DNA of 63,304 nucleotides, from positions 1 to 63,304 of the forward strand of contig CANFIH010000004.1 in assembly GCA_947446855.1 (NCBI GenBank), written 5' to 3'. Shown here piece by piece: positions 26,758 to 33,061 of this stretch. A program made the position numbers and the translations under genes. Under the pieces are notes generated by a model. The model did not search any database. It was given only the letters and a program-made list of their open reading frames with translations, and was not told the DNA's origin. Position 1 is the stretch's first letter. Every line of letters starts with the position of its first letter. This DNA comes from Burkholderiales bacterium (GTDB lineage Bacteria; Pseudomonadota; Gammaproteobacteria; Burkholderiales; Burkholderiaceae_C).

Positions 26758-28104
26758 CTAGTTTGATGTGCCCCTCAAACGTGGCAACATGTCCTTGAGT
26801 GTGATGTGCTGAACCACTCGGAGTAGGCGGGCTTCAACAGCCGTGTAAACGGCGCGTTCTGGTGGTGCGTTTTTCGTACCTGCTTCGTGTTCCGCAACGA
26901 TGATTGCAAAAGCCTTTTCCACGCGGGTAGTCACTTCTTGCACGATACGTCTTGCGGCAGGTTCTGGCATTCCGAGCTGCTGCGCTGCGGCCAATACGGC
27001 ACCCAAGGTCACCTCGCCAAAGGTCTGTGCGCCGGGTAGCGGGAAGGCCATCTGCACTTGATTCCAGGTGGCGCGCTCGTCTGCGAATGTTTGGGTGTGG
27101 TAGCTTCCTGTGCACAGCAGGTCGTAGTGCGGTGCCAACCAAATGCCGTCGGGGCGAACATGGAAGGAGAGGTTTTTTAGGTGGCAGTCGTCGTTGCCCA
27201 CCAAGATGTTGAAAACCAGCCACCGGAACAGCCCATTGCGCGTTGCCAGCTTGTTGGTTGTCCGGTCAATGACTTGCGAGAGGGCCTCCAGTGTTGCGCC
27301 TGAGTGTTTGAATGTGCGGTCTTTATTCAGCAGTTGGCAGGCGTCAATGATGTGCAGCCTACTGGTCTTTGGGGCCGTCAGGCGGTCCGTAGTGCGCAGC
27401 GTTTTTTTATCGACAACCCTGTCGAACCGTTCGATGAGGTACACCGGTTCAGGCACATACCGCATATCGACAAACGGGACGTCCAAGCGGGCCGCTTTCG
27501 CGAGTCGCATGGTGAAAAATTCGTTGAACACCGAGGCTGGATAGGTCGAGGTGTCTGGATGGTCGGGTTTGAGGATGTACGTTGAGGGCGTGGCGCCTAC
27601 AGGCTCGTAAAGCGCCGCCCCTTTCACGACCACGAGCATCTTGTGCTGTGCGCCCGCCATTGACATTTGCTTGGGCGCTCCCTTTGAAAGCGTTTGTCTG
27701 GGAAGGTCTCGGATTCGCTGACTCAAGGATTCGTTTGTCAGCTCGCTCAAGGTGAACTCGTCGGGTAGAGGAACGCCCGGCGCAAGCAGTGTCAGCGACC
27801 CTGCAGACTCTGCGCCCAAGTACGCCAGCAAAGTGAACGCGTCCTCATGGTCTTTGATGCCAGCTTCCTTGGCGATGGCTTTTCTAAGCAACTCTTCGGG
27901 CAGCAGGTTGTCGAAATACCACTGCACCGGACGCATCGTGCCACCGTCTTCATGACGCAGTGTGCTGCGCGCAAGCGCTGGCGACAAATCAAAGCTGCGG
28001 TCCCATGCGACCCACGCCGGGTCGTAATCAAAGACCCAGAGGTTGTTGCTCTCGCTAAGGGTGCCAACAAGCGTGTCGTCAACGAAAACGTTCAGGCTAC
28101 GCAT
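26758..28104 (-). CDS. hipA: HipA-family serine/threonine kinase toxin
   Basis: A 448-residue HipA-type toxin. HipA phosphorylates glutamyl-tRNA synthetase in E. coli; the target here is not known. Visible motifs are the N-terminal VFVDDTLVGTLSE, WYFDNLLPEELLRKAIA, the ATP-loop region SMAGAQHKMLVVV, YILKPDHPD, the catalytic GNDDCHLKNLSF and the metal-binding APHYDLLCTG. All kinase residues appear intact. Start ATG 28104 lies inside the end of hipB (8-base overlap), so the pair is translationally coupled and antitoxin comes first. Confidence 0.92.
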   Translation of the reverse strand: MRSLNVFVDDTLVGTLSESNNLWVFDYDPAWVAWDRSFDLSPALARSTLRHEDGGTMRPVQWYFDNLLPEELLRKAIAKEAGIKDHEDAFTLLAYLGAESAGSLTLLAPGVPLPDEFTLSELTNESLSQRIRDLPRQTLSKGAPKQMSMAGAQHKMLVVVKGAALYEPVGATPSTYILKPDHPDTSTYPASVFNEFFTMRLAKAARLDVPFVDMRYVPEPVYLIERFDRVVDKKTLRTTDRLTAPKTSRLHIIDACQLLNKDRTFKHSGATLEALSQVIDRTTNKLATRNGLFRWLVFNILVGNDDCHLKNLSFHVRPDGIWLAPHYDLLCTGSYHTQTFADERATWNQVQMAFPLPGAQTFGEVTLGAVLAAAQQLGMPEPAARRIVQEVTTRVEKAFAIIVAEHEAGTKNAPPERAVYTAVEARLLRVVQHITLKDMLPRLRGTSN

Positions 28105-28393
28105 GGTCTGAACCGGGCGAACCCATCGAGCGCTCAAGCGCATCCCTTTGAACGCGGCGCAAGGCAGGCAATGCCGCTTCCGGCAAGTCAACGCTAAGCG
28201 TGAGCCCCACCTCCTTCAAAAGCTGAAGAACCTTGCCAAATTGGACGGTGGGTTTTCCTTTTTCGAGATTTGTTGTGGTCTGCTTGCTCACACCAGCAGT
28301 CTGAGACAGGTCGTCAAGGCGCACCTTGGCGCTCTTGCGCACGGCCCGTAGCGCGAACCCGAGGTCTTCCGAAGAATGAATGATGTGTTTCAT
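28097..28393 (-). CDS. hipB: HipB-like antitoxin, Xre-type repressor
   Basis: A 98-residue helix-turn-helix protein: LGFALRAVRKSAKVRLDDLS, then AGVSKQTTTNLEKGKPTVQF with the recognition helix, and VLQLLKEVGLTLSVDLPE. This is the usual HipB fold that binds HipA and represses its own promoter. Start ATG 28393 agrees with the upstream palindromes that end just before it. Longer readings to 28528 would run through those operator sequences and are unlikely. Confidence 0.9.
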   Translation of the reverse strand: MKHIIHSSEDLGFALRAVRKSAKVRLDDLSQTAGVSKQTTTNLEKGKPTVQFGKVLQLLKEVGLTLSVDLPEAALPALRRVQRDALERSMGSPGSDHA

Positions 28394-28410
28394 GAAATGC
28401 CTTTCATAAC

Positions 28411-28506
28411 AGTCATTATGGCGTAAGGGCCACCTTTTTACGTCACAAATGACTGCCACAGTAGTCATTTCATCAAGATGCACGCTCGGTAGGCCAAAAG
28501 TGACTG
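28411..28506 (-). promoter_or_regulatory. Probable HipB operator region with four half-sites
   Basis: Upstream of hipB lie an 8-base perfect inverted repeat (arms AAATGACT at 28447-28454 and AGTCATTT at 28463-28470), an isolated AGTCATT at 28411-28417 and a related AAAGTGACTG at 28497-28506. Clustered half-sites of one sequence directly before a HipB gene are what autorepression would need. Binding is inferred. Confidence 0.6.
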
Positions 28507-28621
28507 CTGCACAAGGTACAAAGGCCAATGGACGGCTATTAACAGAAGGTGCCCAAGGCTATTTGGTGCGTCTACAGCAAGGCCATGCGAGCGGGCAACT
28601 GTTTCACTGAGCTGGCCAAGT

Positions 28622-28661
28622 GAGCGGTTGGAGGCAATTCAACGCGCGTAAGGCTTGGGCG
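28622..28661 (+). repeat. Second copy of the GT4 3'-end repeat
   Basis: This 40-base segment repeats 26653-26692 (one mismatch) but has no glycosyltransferase upstream. The preceding bases 28553-28621 keep a short open stretch ending WCVYSKAMRAGNCFTELAK that may be the end of another lost gene. Together with 28840-28880 it shows that the junction between GT4 and hicB exists twice. Confidence 0.9.
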
Positions 28662-28676
28662 TTGGTGGTGTTGGCT

Positions 28677-29090
28677 TCAGGCCCGTGTTGCGCTGCGTCG
28701 CCCCAATCCCTCGGCAATAAATGCCAGCACCAAGGAGTTGAGGGATACGCCTTCCGTTTTCGCCCTGGCTGTTAGTTGCAGATGCATGGAGCGCGGCAAC
28801 CGTGCAAGCACTTTTCCTGAAGCGGATGCCGGTGTGAAGTCTTGTGCATTGAACACTGGCGCGGGGACTTCCTGGCCCATGTCCACCATGGCGCTGACAA
28901 TGGCAATAAAGGCCTCCCGGCCATCGGCGATGGCTTCAAGTTCGGTGGCACCATCCGCCATGACGCCTGGAATGTCGGGCATTGTGAACATAAAGCCGCC
29001 ACCGTCCAGCACATCAATGGGGCTGACAAGGTGGCTGTATGCCTCGAATGGGAAGGCGGGTTTTACTTTGGCAATGGTTTTAAGGGTCAC
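28677..29090 (-). CDS. hicB: HicB-family antitoxin, apparently orphan
   Basis: A 137-residue protein with the HicB partial-RNase-H-like domain at the N-terminus (FTMPDIPGVMADGATELEAI, ADGREAFIAIVSAMVDMGQ) and a ribbon-helix-helix DNA-binding segment at the C-terminus (LPRSMHLQLTARAKTEGVSL, then NSLVLAFIAEGLG). HicB normally neutralises the HicA mRNA interferase. No HicA could be recognised on either side. The start is GTG 29090 with a good AGGAG ribosome site. A 38-codon open frame (29094-29210) ends 3 bases before it and may be the remnant of the partner, but its sequence does not read as HicA. Confidence 0.85.
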   Translation of the reverse strand: MTLKTIAKVKPAFPFEAYSHLVSPIDVLDGGGFMFTMPDIPGVMADGATELEAIADGREAFIAIVSAMVDMGQEVPAPVFNAQDFTPASASGKVLARLPRSMHLQLTARAKTEGVSLNSLVLAFIAEGLGRRSATRA

Positions 29091-29201
29091 GACTTACTCC
29101 TGAATTTGATCGATCAGCGCCACAAAGCGTTTGGGCCTTGGCGCATGGCTTTGAGCAATTTTGTAGCCGTGTCGTCTGATGCGGCCCCATCGACATACTA
29201 T

Positions 29202-29224
29202 GCCCTCCATGAACTTCGGAGGGC
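29202..29224 (+). promoter_or_regulatory. Hairpin sequestering the parD ribosome site
   Basis: GCCCTCC (29202-29208) and GGAGGGC (29218-29224) are perfect 7-base complements with a 9-base loop. The right arm is the ribosome-binding sequence of parD, whose ATG is at 29229. In RNA the stem would hide the site, so this may limit translation or act as a DNA operator. Confidence 0.4.
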
Positions 29225-29228
29225 TGTA

Positions 29229-29408
29229 ATGCCAACACGCAATGTGGTACTGACCGAGCACCAAGCTACTCTGGTTGAGGATTTGGTCGCCGGTGGACGG
29301 TACCAAAATGCAAGCGAGGTCTTGCGCGAGGGTCTGCGTCTCATTGAGACACGCGAGTCTGAGGACGGTTGGGCTATTTTCAGCGTCGCTTTGCTTGTCA
29401 GTGCCTGA
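29229..29408 (+). CDS. parD: ParD-family antitoxin, C-terminally cut
   Basis: The N-terminus MPTRNVVLTEHQATLVEDLV and NASEVLREGLRLIETRESED is textbook ParD (CopG-like ribbon-helix-helix plus hinge). After residue 43 the sequence turns to GWAIFSVALLVSA and stops at 59 residues. Full ParD proteins run to 80-95 residues, and the missing part wraps around the ParE toxin. No ParE follows; vapBC begins 67 bases later. This is a DNA-binding remnant of a decayed parDE locus. Confidence 0.75.
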   Translation: MPTRNVVLTEHQATLVEDLVAGGRYQNASEVLREGLRLIETRESEDGWAIFSVALLVSA

Positions 29409-29423
29409 AAGGATCTACTGGTA

Positions 29424-29454
29424 ATACACCTTAAATTCAAATAAAATTGTGTAT
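29424..29454 (+). promoter_or_regulatory. Inverted repeat before vapB, possible operator
   Basis: ATACAC (29424-29429) and GTGTAT (29449-29454) are perfect complements separated by 19 AT-rich bases. The right arm overlaps TATGAT (29452-29457), a plausible -10 element for vapB. VapBC complexes usually bind such repeats to repress themselves. I could not find a convincing -35. Confidence 0.4.
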
Positions 29455-29475
29455 GATTTTTTTGGAATTATGTGT

Positions 29476-29697
29476 ATGAGAACCAATGTAGAAATTGATG
29501 AAGCGGTGCTTCGGCAGGTGCAGGAGTTTGGTAATTTCAGTACCAAAAAAGCTGCTATTGAGGCTGCATTAACTGGTTATTTGAATGTGCTGAAGCGACA
29601 ACAACTGTTGGCCTTGCGTGGCAAGGTCACCTGGCAAGGTGATCTGGACGTCTTACGAAGCGATAGGGCAACTTCGGATTCGGGAGCGGCCCGCTGA
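29476..29697 (+). CDS. vapB: VapB-family antitoxin
   Basis: A 73-residue antitoxin: MRTNVEIDEAVLRQVQEFGN, then STKKAAIEAALTGYLNVLKR, the pattern of the short VapB group (DUF2191-like) that pairs with PIN-domain toxins. The C-terminal tail (GKVTWQGDLDVLRSDR) has the Trp-x-Gly-Asp-Leu motif that lies across the VapC active site. ATG 29476 is preceded by GGA at a normal distance; ATG 29470 is the alternative. Its stop overlaps the vapC start by one base (TGATG). Confidence 0.88.
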   Translation: MRTNVEIDEAVLRQVQEFGNFSTKKAAIEAALTGYLNVLKRQQLLALRGKVTWQGDLDVLRSDRATSDSGAAR

Positions 29698-30101
29698 TGT
29701 TGGTCGACACATCTGTTTGGGTAGATTTTTTGAATGGCTATGAGTCTGCCTACGCCAATCGGCTGGCACAAGGCATTGCCAATGGCGAATCTATCTCGGT
29801 GCCGGGTTTGGTGCTGACTGAGGTGCTGCTCGGCCTTGGATCAGACGCACAAGCGGCAAAAATTTCCGGGCTGATGACGGCTTTCAAATCAGTTGCCGAG
29901 ATGCAGCTCTGCGACTACGAGCAGGCAGCCGGGCTTTACCGCCTCTGTCGCGCCAAGGGCATCTCAGTGCGTTCAACCATCGATTGCCTGATTGCCCAAA
30001 TGTGTTTGCGCGATGGATTGCCCTTGCTCACCAAAGACCGAGATTTCACGGGCATTGCCAATTGCACCAATCTGCAATTGGTCGACGTGACCCACCAATA
30101 A
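29697..30101 (+). CDS. vapC: VapC PIN-domain ribonuclease toxin
   Basis: A 134-residue PIN-domain toxin expected to cleave a specific RNA, often initiator tRNA or rRNA. The acidic metal-binding residues are all present: LVDTSVWVDF (first Asp), LVLTEVLLGL (Glu), STIDCLIAQMCL (Asp) and LTKDRDF (last Asp). It is translationally coupled to vapB. This is the only complete plus-strand toxin-antitoxin pair between hicB and cysD, so it is probably active. Confidence 0.92.
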   Translation: MLVDTSVWVDFLNGYESAYANRLAQGIANGESISVPGLVLTEVLLGLGSDAQAAKISGLMTAFKSVAEMQLCDYEQAAGLYRLCRAKGISVRSTIDCLIAQMCLRDGLPLLTKDRDFTGIANCTNLQLVDVTHQ

Positions 30102-30113
30102 AGCACCGATAGG

Positions 30114-30173
30114 GATAGCTTTCGATTTGTTGCCTGCGGCAGCTTGGACGATGCCATGAGCATGGCTGGCCAC
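30114..30173 (+). pseudogene. Fossil of the 5' end of cysN
   Basis: These 60 bases align with 33065-33127, the first codons of cysNC, at about four matches in five with one 3-base gap. The reading frame gives DSFRFVACGSLDDAMSMAGH against [20 protein letters not shown]. The GTP-loop Gly-Lys-Ser is ruined (Ala-Met-Ser) and similarity ends after 30173. It lies upstream of cysD, the wrong place for cysN. Confidence 0.6.
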
Positions 30174-30247
30174 ACTAAGGCAGGAGCCAGGGGATGAACG
30201 CCAAGGCCTTACACGCCACGCTCCACGACGCCCTCATGGAGTGAACG

Positions 30248-30281
30248 TTGAGAGGTGTTTTCGTGTGCATAAAATGCACAC
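30248..30281 (+). promoter_or_regulatory. brnT promoter with overlapping palindromic operator
   Basis: TTGAGA (30248-30253) and TAAAAT (30270-30275), each five of six to consensus, are 16 bases apart. An 8-base perfect inverted repeat (GTGTGCAT 30263-30270, ATGCACAC 30274-30281) covers the -10 and abuts the start codon at 30282. Transcription would start at or next to the ATG, giving a leaderless or nearly leaderless mRNA. Confidence 0.65.
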
Positions 30282-30542
30282 ATGTCCAGTCAGAAAATTT
30301 TCAATTGGATCTCGGATAAAAACCTGTTGCTGCTGAAGGAGCGGGGTATTTCGTTCGAACGCATCGTGTTTGAAATCAGCTGCGGAAATGAGCTGGCCGT
30401 GCTCGAACACCCCAATCAAGAAAAGTACCCTGGGCAGAGAATTTCAATGGTGCAGGTAGATGACTACGTGTACGCCGTGCCATTTGTTGAAACCGACAGA
30501 GGGTGTTCCCTATCAGACGTTTGCAGCCAGTTTGTTGCATAA
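30282..30542 (+). CDS. brnT: BrnT-like toxin, C-terminus replaced
   Basis: Residues 1-70 follow the BrnT-like/RelE-fold toxin pattern: FNWISDKNLLLLKERGISFE, RIVFEISCGNELAVLEHPNQ, EKYPGQRISMVQVDDYVYAV and PFVETDRGC. Relatives continue with a Phe-Leu-Lys-Thr and Pro-Ser-Arg-Lys catalytic tail. Here it reads SLSDVCSQFVA and stops at 86 residues, so the last strand and its basic catalytic residues are missing. No BrnA antitoxin follows. It is probably an inactive remnant with an intact promoter. Confidence 0.7.
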   Translation: MSSQKIFNWISDKNLLLLKERGISFERIVFEISCGNELAVLEHPNQEKYPGQRISMVQVDDYVYAVPFVETDRGCSLSDVCSQFVA

Positions 30543-30626
30543 GTTTGTGAGTGGGCATCTGGTGAGTCAGCGGTAAGCCGATGTCGCCCAGCGCGCACAA
30601 TGCTTCTGAAATAAACAAGGTATGTT

Positions 30627-31514
30627 TTGCAAAACCCCCTCGAATCCGAAGCCATAGAAATCATCCGCGAGGCGGTGGCTACCGGGTGCAAGCCGGTGAT
30701 GATGTATTCCATTGGCAAAGACTCTTCCGTGATGTTGCACCTGGCGCGCAAGGCGTTTTACCCTGCGCCGCCGCCATTCCCGCTGCTGCATGTGGATACG
30801 CAGTGGAAGTTTGCCGCCATGTACGCGCACCGCAGCCGCATGGTGGCCGAGAGTGGCATGCAGCTCATTACGCACACCAACCCCGAAGGCGTTGCCGCGG
30901 GCGTGGGGCCGTTTAGCCACGGCAGCAGTTACCACACCGATGTGATGAAGACGCAGGCCCTCAAGCAGGCGCTGGATGCGCATGGCTTTGATGTGGTGTT
31001 TGGCGGTGCGCGGCGCGATGAAGAAAAAAGCCGTGCCAAGGAGCGGGTGTTTTCTTTCCGCGCCGCCGGCCACCGTTGGGACCCGAAGGCCCAGCGCCCC
31101 GAGCTGTGGAACCTGTACAACACGCGCACGCAGCCCGATGAGTCGATCAGGGTGTTTCCCATCAGCAATTGGACGGAGCTGGACATCTGGCAATACATCC
31201 AGACCGAGGCCATTCCCATCGTGCCGCTGTATCTGGCGGCCGAGCGCCCGGTGGTGCAGCGCGGCGGGCAGTGGATCATGGTGGACGATGCGCGTTTTCC
31301 GTTTCTGCCGGGTGAGACCGCGCAGTTGCGCCGCGTGCGTTTTCGCACCCTGGGCTGCTGGCCGTTGACGGCTGCCATTGAGAGCGACGCCGATACGCTG
31401 GAGGCCGTGATTGCCGAGACCTTTAACGCCCGCAGTTCCGAGCGCGAGGGACGGCTGATAGACAGCGATGCGCCGGGCTCCATGGAGATGAAGAAGCAAG
31501 AGGGCTACTTTTAG
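30627..31514 (+). CDS. cysD: Sulfate adenylyltransferase subunit 2
   Basis: A 295-residue PP-loop ATP pyrophosphatase subunit that, with CysN, makes adenosine 5'-phosphosulfate (APS) from sulfate and ATP. The PP-loop motif is [47 protein letters not shown] and [20 protein letters not shown] are family hallmarks. The start must be TTG 30627, preceded by AAGG at 30616-30619; an ATG at 30622 is out of frame. The N-terminus is a few residues shorter than usual. Its partner cysNC is displaced by 1.5 kb because an abiE pair lies between them. Confidence 0.95.
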   Translation: MQNPLESEAIEIIREAVATGCKPVMMYSIGKDSSVMLHLARKAFYPAPPPFPLLHVDTQWKFAAMYAHRSRMVAESGMQLITHTNPEGVAAGVGPFSHGSSYHTDVMKTQALKQALDAHGFDVVFGGARRDEEKSRAKERVFSFRAAGHRWDPKAQRPELWNLYNTRTQPDESIRVFPISNWTELDIWQYIQTEAIPIVPLYLAAERPVVQRGGQWIMVDDARFPFLPGETAQLRRVRFRTLGCWPLTAAIESDADTLEAVIAETFNARSSEREGRLIDSDAPGSMEMKKQEGYF

Positions 31515-31580
31515 TCCTTCTTTGTTGCTTTTAGTTGGTGTTTGCTTTTAAATACCTAGTTTTTGCAACATTCTTTCAGC

Positions 31581-32198
31581 ATGAATCAGGACAATTCATC
31601 AACCCACGAGCAGGCTGTGCTGGCCCTGGCACTGGCCCGCCCGTTGCTGCGTGCCAGAGATCTTTCTCAGCAGGCACTGCCCACGATTGTGCTTAGTCGT
31701 CTGGTGGCGAGCGGCAAGCTCGAAAGGCTTGCCCGCGGGGTTTACGCGTTGCCCGGGCGGGCCATGAGCCAACACCGGTCACTGGCAGAGGTGGCGCTAC
31801 GCGTGCCGAAGGGGGTTGTCTGCCTGCTTTCGGCACTGCGCGTGCATGGAATCGGCTCCCAGGCACCATTTGAGGTTTGGCTTGGTATTGGGAATCGCGC
31901 GCCAATTCCACGGCTTGACCAGCCCAAAATTCGCTCAGTGCGTATGTCAGGGGCTGCCTTCACAGGTGGCATAGACCATATGGAGGTCGATGGCGTGCAG
32001 GTGCCTGTTTTTAACGCAGCCAAGACCGTAGCCGACTGTTTCAAATACCGCAACAAGATCGGACTTGATGTCGCGCTAGAGGCGCTGCGGGATGGTTGGA
32101 CGCAAAGAAAATTCACCATGGATGAAATCTGGCACTACGCCAGCATTGACCGTGTGTCCAATGTGATGCGCCCCTACCTTGAAAGCCTCACTACATGA
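31581..32198 (+). CDS. abiEi: AbiEi-family antitoxin/transcriptional repressor
   Basis: A 205-residue winged-helix protein (LLRARDLSQQALPTIVLSRL, then GKLERLARGVYALPG) followed by the AbiEi C-terminal domain (EVALRVPKGVVCLLSALRVH, FNAAKTVADCFKYRNKIGLD). It is the antitoxin of a type IV toxin-antitoxin pair and normally represses the operon by binding inverted repeats upstream. ATG 31581 is used; an in-frame TTG at 31563 would add six residues. It starts 66 bases after cysD and overlaps the toxin by 4 bases (ATGA). Confidence 0.9.
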   Translation: MNQDNSSTHEQAVLALALARPLLRARDLSQQALPTIVLSRLVASGKLERLARGVYALPGRAMSQHRSLAEVALRVPKGVVCLLSALRVHGIGSQAPFEVWLGIGNRAPIPRLDQPKIRSVRMSGAAFTGGIDHMEVDGVQVPVFNAAKTVADCFKYRNKIGLDVALEALRDGWTQRKFTMDEIWHYASIDRVSNVMRPYLESLTT

Positions 32199-33040
32199 CC
32201 CGCAACCTGGCTGCATCGGTGCGGGCGCGGCTCAAGCAGCATGCAGACGCGACCCGGCAAGACTTTAACTTGACGCTGACGCATTACGCCCTGGAACGGT
32301 TGCTTTACCGACTGTCTATCTCTGAGCATGTATCAAGTTACCTGCTCAAAGGTGCGCTGTTGTTTACCCTTTGGTACGACGTAGCACACCGACCTACCCG
32401 CGATGCCGATTTGTTGGGCTTTGGTCCGGACGATATTGAAACAGGAACGGCAACTTTTCGCCAAATTTGCCAGACACCCGCTGAAGACGGTTTGGTGTTT
32501 GATCCAGATAGCGTCAGAGGGTCTGTTATTCGCAAAGGAGCTGGCTACAGTGGCGTCCGGATCGACCTTCAGGCAGCGCTTGATGGCGCGCGCATTTCAA
32601 TTCAAGTGGACATTGGATTCGGCGATGTGGTCACACCGGCACCACAAACCATCTCTTACCCGGTGTTGCTAAAAGAGTTTCCGGCACCACAGTTGCGGGC
32701 GTATCCGAAATACACAGTCATCGCAGAAAAATTTCATGCGGTGTGTCTGCTGGGGATGACCAACACAAGGTTGAAGGATTACTTTGATCTATGGGTGCTT
32801 TTGCATGATGCAACGCTTGAGCCTACTGAAATACACCGCGCGGTAGTTGCCACGCTGAAGCGCCGCAAGATGCTGATGCCTTCGACCCTGCCCGTCGGCT
32901 TCACCACTGCTTTTGCAGTAGATGCTGGCAAACAAACCCAATGGAAGGCTTTTCTCAAAAAGAACCAGCTTGACGCCATTTTGCTGACGGATGTAGTGGC
33001 TCTGTTACGCGATAAGTTCCATGCCATTGGCATTATTTAG
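32195..33040 (+). CDS. abiEii: AbiEii-family nucleotidyltransferase toxin
   Basis: A 281-residue nucleotidyltransferase-fold toxin. Motifs are LLKGALLFTLWYD, RPTRDADLLGFG with the two metal-binding aspartates, GVRIDLQAALDGARISIQVD with the third, and YTVIAEKFHAVCLLGMTNTR followed by LKDYFDLWVLL. AbiE toxins arrest growth in phage-infected cells; some relatives add nucleotides to tRNA acceptor ends. It ends 21 bases before cysNC, so cysNC may be transcribed through this pair. Confidence 0.9.
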   Translation: MTRNLAASVRARLKQHADATRQDFNLTLTHYALERLLYRLSISEHVSSYLLKGALLFTLWYDVAHRPTRDADLLGFGPDDIETGTATFRQICQTPAEDGLVFDPDSVRGSVIRKGAGYSGVRIDLQAALDGARISIQVDIGFGDVVTPAPQTISYPVLLKEFPAPQLRAYPKYTVIAEKFHAVCLLGMTNTRLKDYFDLWVLLHDATLEPTEIHRAVVATLKRRKMLMPSTLPVGFTTAFAVDAGKQTQWKAFLKKNQLDAILLTDVVALLRDKFHAIGII

Positions 33041-33061
33041 AAACCTGAAAGACTATTTGTA

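Noticed and set aside
29094-29210. A 38-codon minus-strand frame ending 3 bases before hicB, considered as HicA
   Set aside because: The spacing is right, but the peptide lacks the G-S-H-H/T-V-P-H motifs of HicA and overlaps the parD promoter; kept only as a possible remnant.
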